From Erythroxylum novogranatense (Eukaryota > Streptophyta > Magnoliopsida > Malpighiales > Erythroxylaceae), in NCBI GenBank assembly GCA_029891385.1, contig CM057228.1:37389023-37453022 (forward strand): 64,000 bases of DNA. The letters run 5' to 3'. The notes beneath the pieces were generated by a model. It was not told the DNA's origin. It made no database searches and was given only the letters and a program-made list of their open reading frames with translations. Made by a program: the position numbers and the translations under genes. Positions 43,160-54,100 of this stretch are shown here, one piece after another; within the stretch, counting starts at the first letter, position 1; each line of letters opens with the position of its first letter.

Positions 43160-45749
43160 CAAAATTGAGATCTTACATGGGCATTTTGATAAGATGTATC
43201 AAGTTACGTGCATGTTTGACAAGTTTTAGCATGTCACAACTGCTGATCCCTTGTAACATCCCATCTCCGATGGGAAGGGTATTTTAGTAAATTGGGACGG
43301 GTTAGGAGTATTAAATTATATCTCGGCATGAACATATGTCATGCAGCCTCTATAAATGGTGAGTTTTGCACAGGCATATAGTCATACATGCATTCATGAC
43401 ATTTCCTACCTAAGTGTCTAATTGTGATCTTCGTGAAATTGGTGTGATAATGGGATTTGAAAAAATATTTGGAGTGTGCCATAGAGTGTTTTACATTTTA
43501 GAATTTATGGAATTTTCTGGAATTATCCGGAGAAAATTCCCGACCGCAAAATCGCGCATACATGGCCTAAAAGTATTTTTGTAGTGAAAGTCTGGTTTCG
43601 TGTTTAAAAATTATTGAAGTGGACTGTCTTATGTTTTACAATTTTGGGCAATTTAGGTAATTTTCAAAAAAATGATTCGGGAAAATTTCCTGGCAATTCC
43701 CGGACCGGAAAAAAATCACCAATTGGCGAACCGGTCGATTGTCGGTAGCGAAAATTGCTATCCAATGGCACTACAATATTGGGTATATTATTTTGGGATT
43801 AAAATGAGGGCCATTGGACTTGATCGGGTCGAATTTCATTAGGGTTTAAACTTATGAAATGTTATTTTGTCTTTTCTTCATCTCTTCCTCCAATGGCCAT
43901 GTGTCCTACTTAATTAAGAGTAGCTTGTGCTTGGTCACTTGTTCTCGACTCTTCTTAGTGTTTTTAAAACAAAGGAATGTAAAGTGGCTTGTTTATGTCT
44001 CATCCACAAATCTTCTTCTCTTCCCTTCATTGACATTTTCTCCATTTTTCTTAGCTTAAATGGCTACTTTCCTCCAACCTTTCATGCTTACAAGCTTGTA
44101 AACTTTAAACCTTCTTCCTCCTTGCTATGCTGATCACCATGCTTAGGATGGAAAAGAAGTAAAGAAGTAAAGTAGTTGGTAAATTAAAGACTTAAAGAGG
44201 TGGAATTGGAAGCTTAAGTAGGTAAGTTGTTTTGTTAGTTTTAATTATGCATTTAATGAATCATGGTGGAGAGATACATTTAATGGGAATTTTGATGCAT
44301 TTATTATGATTATTGAAGCCTTACTTTGATGCCAAGTAGTGTTTAAATTGTTGGGTTTAAGACTAAGTTTAAGTATGACTTGAAAGTTGTATGATTGTAG
44401 TGTTTTTAGCTTGATTGTAATTGCATGTTGATGATGAATTGTGCATAGGAATTGAGGAATTATTGCTGCCAACTTATGGTAGGTATTCCTAGTGAATGTA
44501 GGAATGATCTAGGGACTGATTTTGTGTCCAAGTGAGATGCTTATGGTAGTAGAATTTGAATTGGCATGATAGGAAGTGTATTGGAAAAGTAAAGCTGGAA
44601 ATGGATTTTGACCTACTGTACTGTTTTATTCATAACTCATTGTATAGAAATGAAAATGAGGTGAGGTTTGTGGCCTCTTAAACTTTGGGATGTTAGCTAC
44701 ATTTTTGTGTGAAATAGATGTTGTCAAATTGTAACTCTAATAGGTTGAAATTTGGCATGGAAAGTTACTGTTTTATTGCCTGTGAACAGTAACCGAAACC
44801 ATACCCTATGAGCTTTGCTGTTTTTTCTAAATTAATTGGTAGGGAACTAGGAAAAATGGTCTTCATGGAAGTTGAGGCATATTGAGTTAGCTTTCCATTG
44901 CCACTGATCTTGCTAATTTTCGAGTTGTATATTGGGAGATATGAACTGATTCCTATGGACTGGTTTTGGGCATGTTGATGAAACCTAGCTTAAGTGTTTG
45001 ATTTGTGAGCTTTCTGCTTGGGAGCAATTTTACCAATTTTTGTGGACTGAATTGGTGTGAGTGATCTTCTGCAAAGTTGAAGAGGAAGAAATTATCTTGA
45101 AAATGAGATATGGAATATAATTTTTAGGGGTCAGAGTTGGGAGTTATGATTTTGTAAAAACTGATCCTGCATTAGGTTAGGAATTGCTGATCATGGCAGT
45201 AACTTGCATGACAGTTTTGAAATGGTTAGAAATTAAATTGGAAATTGAGTTCTTCATGAACATTGAAGTTTGAGGATTTATCTTTCAGGGTATAAAGTTC
45301 AGATTTTTCTGACTTGTGTACAGGGAGTTATGCTTGTTATAAGTTTACTGCTCAAATTGAATGATTTTAGGGACAGCAACATTGAGTGAATTAATTGACT
45401 TGTTTAGCAATGGAATTTGATTTTGGGTTGTTCATGAAAGTTGTAGATGACATTGTGAAATTATTGAGCTTATTTATGTGGTAATTTTTGGCTGAAGAAT
45501 CAGAGAGTTATGGAAATTTCAATGTACTGTTCTGTTTTAATGGGATTTGAGTAGGCAGTAGCTTTGAAGGGATTTTTGACACCCTTAGGGGTGAAATTGA
45601 TTTTTATGGTCTTCATGAGAATGGTAGAGCTTTTCATTATCTTTCCAACAAGCTATGGTTTGTATTTTTCTGATTTGTGTGCTAAGAATTATTGTTGTTG
45701 GAAATTCGGATGGGAATATGAAAAAAAAAAGGTACATGGAATTAAGGCG

Positions 45750-45870
45750 GGTCACTAGGCGCACGCGTCGCCTCTAGTGACGGGCGTCTCTAACAGCCGC
45801 TGCCGCCCTAGCGACGGGGCCGATTAGGTCAGCCCCGCTGGGGCGAGACGTCGCCCCCAGCGAGGCTGAC
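45750..45870. repeat. GC-rich palindrome cluster in B 5' LTR
   Basis: GTCACTAG..CTAGTGAC enclosing GGCGCACGCGTCGCC (about 45751-45781), and GTCAGCC..GGCTGAC (45828-45870) enclosing GCTGGGGCGAGACGTCGCCCCCAGC-like arms. It sits next to the TTTTCCGTCCGACGTCCG block, the reverse complement of the block beside the palindromes in C and H. Confidence 0.85.
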
Positions 45871-46718
45871 CCTTGTTTTTATTTATTTATTTATTTATTT
45901 TATTATTTTTATTTATTAATTGATAATTTGGGATTTCATGCTTCTTTTGTCAATTTCTTTTCCGTCCGACGTCCGATTGACCTGATTCTTGAGGCATCGG
46001 ATTCGTTGAATATTTAATTTCATTTTGTGAGAAATTGGGAATTTTTGGACGGGAAATTGACGTGGCCCCGGGTAGCGGAGCCTTTAATCACTGTTTTGTT
46101 TAATTGGGGACCTATAGAGGTCCGAATTGCGCACCGTCAGCGCCAATAGGTTTCTAATTTTTAGACGGATTTTATTATGGGGAAATTTGGATTTAGGGCC
46201 GGAAAATTCATGAACATGCATATTTCACCTACATGTGCACAAATTGCATTTGTAGTGACTCGTTCTTTCTCTGTTTCTTATAGAGGCCCAAGTGGAGCGT
46301 CGTCAGACCGACGGGGCGAAAACTTCCCGGCATTAGCTCGGAAGTAATAGGTGAGTAACCTAGTTGGTTTCTCAACCTTATGTGTTTATTAATTATATGC
46401 ATTGATTGCCATGAGGATGCAAGGATGGATATATGTAATTGATTGTTTTGATTGATTTCAGACCATGGGTGTTCGAAATATTGGATTGTGATATTGAAGT
46501 GCAAATGAAAATAAGTGCGTGAGAATGCATTAGTCAATTGGATTGTAAATGTGATAGATTAGTAAATTGGATTGGAAATGTGATAGTGAAACGAAAGGTA
46601 AATGCATGGAATGAATACCGGATTGAAAGTCCGAGAACATTGGAAAATGATCGAAATGCGATAATTGGATATTGGAAAATGACATGCATTCATGCATAGT
46701 AAATGATCGATAATGGCA

Positions 46719-46887
46719 GTTGTGACCGGTGTTGCCACCGATTTGAGCTTTAAGCTCAACGCACGGCCTCGTGCTAACGTATTCGAGCCTCGGCTCGATG
46801 ATCGTGCTATGCCTAACGTTTGAGGGCTTTAAGCCCAATGTTTGAGCCAATGGCTCAACGATATGAGCTTAGGCGCACGGTCACAAC
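46719..46887. repeat. Hairpin array in B 5' LTR
   Basis: Outer arms GTTGTGACCG (46719-46728) and CGGTCACAAC (46878-46887). Inside are four clear hairpins: GAGCTTTAAGCTC (46745), CGAGCCTCGGCTCG (46784), GGGCTTTAAGCCC (46824) and TTGAGCCAATGGCTCAA (46842), spaced about 20-40 bp and mostly followed by (C)AACG or CAATG. Confidence 0.85.
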
Positions 46888-47047
46888 AACGAAAGAAAAC
46901 GGAAGAGTCACATGCACACTGCATAAATGAATGTTTAATGTGAATTGTGTGAAAGGCTTATTGCCTTATAAAATGTGAAATTGAGTGCCTGTGATTTCTT
47001 GTTTATGATATATATACAGTATTGTATGATTGTGTGGATATGCATGA

Positions 47048-47100
47048 GTTGGGTGAACCATCGATGATGGTTTCTCACTGAGTTCGCAAACTCACCCAAC
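47048..47100. repeat. Conserved nested stem in B 5' LTR
   Basis: GTTGGGTGA (47048-47056) pairs with TCACCCAAC (47092-47100). Inside are ACCATCGATGATGGT (47057-47071) and GAGTTCGCAAACTC (47080-47093). The same layout is present at 55006-55058 in the other LTR and, in reverse, in C (3421-3470) and H (13291-13345). Confidence 0.8.
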
Positions 47101-47552
47101 ATTGCATCTATTTTTCAGGAAATGGAGAGTACCCCGTTGGACACACGGAGTATCGATATCGCTAGCAAGACAGAGTATCGGGTCGGGATCAGAGTCGTCC
47201 GTATCTGCATTAGTGTATTAATTTGGTATTTGGTAAGTCCAATTGTTTACATGTAATTGTATAGAGTGACTGAGCACTAATGAGTGCTAATAATGAGTGA
47301 AATTGTTTTATCAGTAAAATGGTTAAAATGTTTTGTTATAATTGGGCCAAGTCAATGATTGCTTTATGACTCTACTGTTTTGAAAGAAAAGATAATATCA
47401 TCGCGACTCTAATGTTTTGAAAGAAAAAAAATGTCATACGATTTTTGGTTAACAAGGTAAATGAATGTTCTAGTACGCCACCCTTGCGGGTCACGGGCTC
47501 GGATATCACCATGGATATCGGGTTCGGGTCTCGTCGGGAGTGGGGTGCTACA

Positions 47553-50500
47553 TTTGTGGTATCAGAGCCCAGAAGTACAATCTTACATGGGCTTTCTGAA
47601 AAACAAAAAAAAATGGGTGTGTCTAGTTATGCGCATTTAAGTTGTGTCACTACAGACAAAGTGACAACCGATCCCCAAAGTCGATATGAGTCGATGTATA
47701 AATATGTCTCGATCGTTTAAGCGGTTAGAAAAAGTGAGAAAAAGGATAATGTGTTAGAGTGTGATAAAAGGAAGAAATGGATATCGCAAAATAGGAAAAA
47801 GTGTATGGTTCGACCAGACAGACGCATATTTCATGCTGGTATTGACGGGTATATTGTGAAGTACAATATTGGAGTTAGATTGGGTATATCCTTGAATAGG
47901 AATTTGAAGATTATAGTTGGGAATGAATAGAAAAAAGAGTTGTGATAATGGGAAGATTTCCAGTGGGTGAATGAAAATAAAGTGTTCTATGATATAGAGA
48001 GGTTCCAATTGGGATTGATTACCGTGATGAGAGTTATAGATAAGGATTGGTGATTTGGAGTCAAAATGTATTAAGGGCAAAATCAAGAATGATTTCACAT
48101 CTGTGATCTTAATTTGAGTGTGGAAATATATGGGTATAATGCCATAATGAAAAGATTGAAATGTAAGACAATGAAATTGATAGATGAAAAGGTTGTTCGG
48201 GTTTAATTGATCTGCCTAAGTAAATGCACACCTGCTTATGGGAGCCCTATGGTAAGTGAAAATGTTCAGTTGCAATTGCTGAGTTAATGGATAATTGCTC
48301 GCCAGAATTCTTGTCGGAAAAAAAAATCGTTATGTGTTAGAATAAGAAACGAAAGTGCTTATACTGATCAGTTGTATAGGACTAGAGATTGTATATGATC
48401 CTCACGAGCGAGGACGGGAGGAAACAGGAAGGTTGCTGAGTTCATAATATATTGTCACTGTAAGTGTATATTTGATAGTGGGATTACAATCACGGGTGAA
48501 ATGATGAAGCATAAATGAATAATTTGCGTGAATATGATATAGGACGTAATCGGTGGTCTATTACTTAAGCTCCGATTATAATGCCGGTAGCTCAAGTTCA
48601 AAATGAGTGAGAGTAAGACATGAGAATGCTCAGAATGATCCATTGCGAAGGAAGTGATACAGTTAAAGATGTTAGCATCAGTAATGAGTTTGCGAGAATA
48701 ATATAAGGGACATGAATAAAGTAAGGTCCCCATGATCGAGAATTGGTATCAAAAAGAAAATGGTTATCGAGAATTAAATGCAATTAAGATATTCTTAGCA
48801 GTATGATCTATTAATGGGCAAATTAATGGGACTATGGAGATATATTGTCAGATAGGATGTGATGATTATGGTGATGTATGGCGAGATAGTAGAAAATAAA
48901 TTGTTTAAGTGCTCTGCAGAGATTTATCTTCGTGACGTATCAAGAGTAACTGATTTGTATTACATCTGGCAGAGACTCTAGCGTAAAAGCTAAACTATGC
49001 TACAAAAAAAAAAAGTACATTATGTTAATGAGATGGTTCTGATTATGTAAGAGAAGTACTGCATATTAAGGAAATATTTATTTGTGAATTTGAGGGGATT
49101 AAAAAAAAAAATTCGTGTATATTTTGTGTAAGCACGAGATCGATATAACGATTGTGTATTCAAGTCAATGAGTGATCTATCGTGAATAAATTAAGTTATG
49201 TGTGGAGAAATGAAGGTAAGGAACATGTGCATAATATGTTATGATGAGACAAATTATACGAAAAATTGTTCCTCATTGGAGACGTTCGATAATTAAAAAG
49301 TTACATGAATCACCTATGGGTACGGAAAAGGAACATGTCTCAATTGTGTTGCAGTGGATAATGGATATAAGCATAAGAAATAGATACATTGGTATAGGTG
49401 AGGAGATTGGTTATCATGCAAGTTTCATAAGAGTGAAATAAGGGATGAATTAGGATGCGAACATGGGATATTGGGAGAATTAATTAAGATATAGGTATTG
49501 ATAAAATGCGAAAGTTTAAAAGATATGTGTAGGCGGAATTTGAAATTAATGGGAACTAATGGAATGCTGGATGCGTTCATAAATTGTTAAAGATTTTCTA
49601 GTTTTAGCAAATCGACAAGAATAATTGAGGAAAACATGTGAATGTTATAACTAATGATCATAAAGGAGACATTTGAAGAATTTACTATTTATATTGAAGT
49701 GTTCCAGTAAAGGTTCTGATGTGATCTATGGAAATTGGATAACGTGATTTTATGCACCTTAGGACAAATATGATTCTATGGGCGGTATTATGATTGATGA
49801 TTTGAAATTTGTTATTCTGAGTGTGGCCTAAAAGCTTGGAGACATAAATCGTACAGAAATAGTTTGGAGATGTCTATGAATATGCAAATCGATAACTATT
49901 GAGTTATGTCGTGCAGTTGAATGATTTGAAAAGGATTCAGTGGCTGATTACTCCAAACTAAGCTAATGGTGCAATTCAAGAAATTGAACAAAGAAATAAA
50001 TAAATTCAATTGCAGAAGATCCAAATTTGGGTAATAAAGTTATCAAATCTGGTGTATTATTGCGTATTACTAGTCGAACTGAAAAAAATAAAAGGGGCAA
50101 AAGAAAGTATTATTAGCTATGGGAATTTCAAAGGTGGTGTGCATCAAAACGGATTGGCAAAACCCGAAGTGAGGAAGTAGAAATTGTAAACCGTATCAAA
50201 GAACTGTAGATAACTCCATTTGTTGAGGAAAGTGATAGGTATAGTTCGAATTAAGAAAAATGGGTGATATTCATTATGGGAACTGTTAGTGAAAACGTAA
50301 GGAATGATCGAAGCTTTATGTTATAGCAAGAGCGTATTGAAAGGTTAGAATGGGAAAACGAATGATCATAAGTGAATGGTTCGAGAAAGCATAAGAAACA
50401 ATCGAAGCGTTATGTTTGAGTAAAAGTATTGTGGAAAAGCAATTGATGGTAAAGTCTGTCAAAGTGAACGATGACATGTGTGATTAACCAACAGATGTTT

Positions 50501-51171
50501 TTGGATTTCATTGGGATATGAGATTGATATATAGTGCAAAGTGATTGTGGTATGACAATCAGTATATTGGTGTCACCATTCTAAAAGTGTATAAGGGGTC
50601 TTACTGCCAAAAAGGAGTCACTATCCCTTTATTATGTGATCAGGGCGTTAAGCAATTTAAGATGGTAACATTGATTTGAATTGATTCACACCGAGGTTAT
50701 AAATCTCATGAGATTTGTGTTTTGATAATAACAGAATCTGATAGCGATAAAAGGAAATATTTTGAAAGGTATGGCCTCGGCTAACATGTACTTAGATGGA
50801 AATAAACGTGTAATTAAGGGAAATTGAATTCGTGAGGAGTGGCCTTCATGCGATTGTGGTGTGAATAGAATTATGGATTGGCAAGTTAGGCTAAAACTTA
50901 AAAGATGATTCGGATTCACAAGGTGTTTCATAGATATTGTTCGGATCCGATATATATGTTATTGAGATTGAAAGTGACGAATTGTGCGTGATCATGGAAA
51001 GTTTGAGAAAGGGAAAAGAGTAATTGATTGGTTTAATTTCCGTTCATGGACAGAATTTGGTCGTGTAGTGAAATCAGTGGAAAACATAGGGTATTAATCG
51101 AAAAGACTCCCTACCTTCCAGACATCAGATATGAAATTTCGAGGACGAAATTTTTATTAGGAGGGGAGAAT
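47553..51171 (+). pseudogene. Element B internal region, decayed
   Basis: PBS TGGTATCAGAGCC at 47557-47569 and polypurine tract AGGAGGGGAGAA at 51158-51169, preceded by the pol tail ATTTCGAGGACGAAATTT. No frame exceeds about 115 codons. One readable trace is E.CYSECGLKAWRH at about 49803-49845, resembling the RNase H motif VFALKIWRHYLYG, with degenerate text after it that parallels the RNase H of A. Gag, PR, RT and IN are unrecognisable. The interior is half the size of an autonomous chromovirus, so B must have moved using another element's proteins. Confidence 0.7.
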
Positions 51172-54100
51172 TGTAACATCCCATCTCCGATGGGAAGGGT
51201 ATTTTAGTAAATTGGGACGGGTTAGGAGTATTAAATTATATCTCGGCATGAACATATGTCATGCAGCCTCTATAAATGGTGAGTTTTGCACAGGCATATA
51301 GTCATACATGCATTCATGACATTTCCCGGCCTAAGTGTCTAATTGTGATCTTTCATGAAATTGGTGTGATAATGGGATTTGAAAAAAATATTTGGAGTGT
51401 GCCATAGAGTGTTTTACATTTTTAGGAATTTATGGGAATTTTTCTAAAATTATCCGGAGAAAATTTCCCGACCGGCAAAATCGCCGGTACATGGCCTAAA
51501 AGTGTTTTTGTAGTGAAAGTGTGGTTTTCGTGTTTAAAAAATTATTGGAAGTGGACTGTCTTATGTTTTACAATTTTGGACAATTTAGGTAATTTTCAAA
51601 AAAATGATTCGGGAAAATTTCCTGGCAATTCCCGGACCGGAAAAAAATCACCAATTGGCGAACCGGTCGATTGTCGGTAGCGAAAATTGCTATCCAATGG
51701 CACTACAATATTGGGTATATTATTTTGGGATTAAAATGAGGGCCATTGGACTTGATTGGGTCGAATTTCATTAGGGTTTAAACTTATGAAATGTTATTTT
51801 GTCTTTTCTTCATCTCTTCCTCCAATGGCCATGTGTCCTACGAATTAAGAGTAGCTTGTGCTTGGTCACTTGTTCTCGACTCTTCTTAGTGTTTTTAAAA
51901 CAAAGGAATGTAAAGTGGCTTGTTTATGTCTCATCCACCGAAATCTTCTTCTCTTCCCCTTCATTGACATTTTCTCCATTTTTCTTAGCTTAAATGGCTA
52001 CTTTCCTCCAACCTTTCATGCTTACAAGCTTGTAAACTTTAAACCTTCTTCCTCCTTGCTATGCTGATCACCATGCTTAGGATGGAAAAGAAGTAAAGAA
52101 GTAAAGTAGTTGGTAAATTAAAGACTTAAAGAGGTGGAATTGGAAGCTTAAGTAGGTAAGTTGTTTTGTTAGTTTTAATTATGCATTTAATGAATCATGG
52201 TGGAGAGATACATTTAATGGGAATTTTGATGCATTTATTATGATTATTGAAGCCTTACTTTGATGCCAAGTAGTGTTTAAATTGTTGGGTTTTAGACTAA
52301 GTTTAAGTATGACTTGAAAGTTGTATGATTGTAGTGTTTTTAGCTTGATTGTAATTGCATGTTGATGATGAATTGTGCATAGGAATTGAGGAATTATTGC
52401 TGCCAACTTATGGTAGGTATTCCTAGTGAATGTAGGAATGATCTAGGGACTGATTTTGTGTCCAAGTGAGATGCTTATGGTAGTAGAATTTGAATTGGCA
52501 TGATAGGAAGTGTATTGGAAAAGTAAAGCTGGAAATGGATTTTGACCTACTGTACTGTTTTATTCATAACTCATTGTATAGAAATGAAAATGAGGTGAGG
52601 TTTGTGGCCTCTTAAACTTTGGGATGTTAGCTACATTTTTGTTTGAAATAGGTGTTGTCAAATTGTAACTCTAATAGGTTGAAATTTGGCATGTAAAGTT
52701 ACTGTTTTATTGCCTGTGAACAGTAACCGAAACCATACCCTATGAGCTTTGCTGTTTTTTCTAAATTAATTGGTAGGGAACTAGGAAAAATGGTCTTCAT
52801 GGAAGTTGAGGAATATTGAGTTAGCTTTCCATTTCCACTGATCTTGCTAATTTTCGAGTTGTATATTGGGAGATATGAACTGATTCCTATGGACTGGTTT
52901 TGGGCATGTTGATGAAACCTAGCTTAAGTGTCTGATTTGTGAGCTTTCTGCTTGGGAGCAATTTTACCAATTTTTTTGGACTGAATTGGTGTGAGTGATC
53001 TTCTGTAAAGTTTAAGAGGAAGAAATTATCTTGAAAATGAGATATGGCATATAAGTTTTAGGGGTCAGAGTTGGGAGTTATGATTTTGTAAAAACTGATC
53101 CTGCATTAGGTTAGGAATTGCTGATCATGGCAGTAACTTGCATGACAGTTTTGAAATGGTTAGAAATTAAATTGGAAATTGAGTTCTTCATGAACATTGA
53201 AGTTTGTGGATTTATCTTTTCAGGGGTATAAAGTTCAGATTTTTCTGACTTGTGTACAGGGAGTTATGCTTGTTATAAGTTTACTGCTCAAATTGAATGA
53301 TTTTAGGGACAGCAACATTGAGTGAATTAATTGACTTGTTTAGCAATGGAATTTGATTTTGGGTTGTTCATGAAAGTTGTAGATGACATTGTGAAATTAT
53401 TGAGCTTATTTATGTGGTAATTTTTGGCTGAAGAATCAGAGAGTTATGGAAATTTCAATGTACTGTTCTGTTTTAATGGGATTTGAGTAGGCAGTAGCTT
53501 TGAAGGATTTTGACACCCTTAGGGTGAAATTGATTTTTATGGTCTTCATGAGAATGGTAGAGCTTTTCATTATCTTTCCAACAAGCTATGGTTTGAATTT
53601 TTCTGATTTGTGTGCTAAGAATTATTATTGTTGGAAATTCGGATGGGAATATGGAAAAAAAAAAGGGTACATGGAATTAAGGCGGTCACTAGTATGCGAC
53701 GCGTTCGCCTAGTGACGAAAGATAACAGCAGCTGTCGCTAGGCTTACGCTGCCGCCTAAGCGACGGGGCCGATTAGGTCAGCCCGCTGGGCGAGACGTCG
53801 CCCAGCGTGGCTGACCCTTGTTTTATTTATTTATTTATTTATTTTATTATTTTATTTATTAATTGATAATTTGGGATTTCATGCTTCTTTTGTCAATTTC
53901 TTTTCCGTCCGACGTCCGATTAACCTGATTCTTGAGGCATCGGATTCGTTGAATATTTAATTTCATTTTGTGAGAAATTGGGAATTTTGGACGGAAATTG
54001 ACGTGGCCCCGGTAGCGGAGCCTTTAATCATCGTTTTGTTTAATTGGGGACCTATAGAGGTCCAATTGCGCCGTCGCCGCCAATAGGTTTCTAATTTTAG

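Larger units (their letters stand above)
43252..47552 (+). repeat. Element B 5' LTR (4301 bp)
   Basis: TGTAACATCCCATC..GTGGGGTGCTACA. No genes; small frames are mirrored in the 3' LTR. It contains the palindrome module 45750-45870, a (TTTA)n tract near 45885-45920, the hairpin array 46719-46887 and the stem region 47048-47100. Short deletions relative to the 3' LTR cluster at about 43540-43620 and 46590-46870. Confidence 0.95.

Noticed and set aside
43859..44133. Plus frames rich in Leu/Phe/Ser repeated at 51799-52067, resembling short membrane peptides
   Set aside because: LTR sequence of B present in both LTRs; frames differ by indels between copies and no start context or homolog is evident.
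46719..46887. Regularly spaced hairpins considered as a CRISPR-like array
   Set aside because: Units differ in sequence, spacing is not repeat-spacer, the locus is in a plant retrotransposon LTR, and no cas-like genes exist.
53821..53870. (TTTA)n and (TA)n tracts (also 45885, 58040, 60420, 39468)
   Set aside because: Simple microsatellites within LTRs and interiors; no sign of function beyond low complexity.
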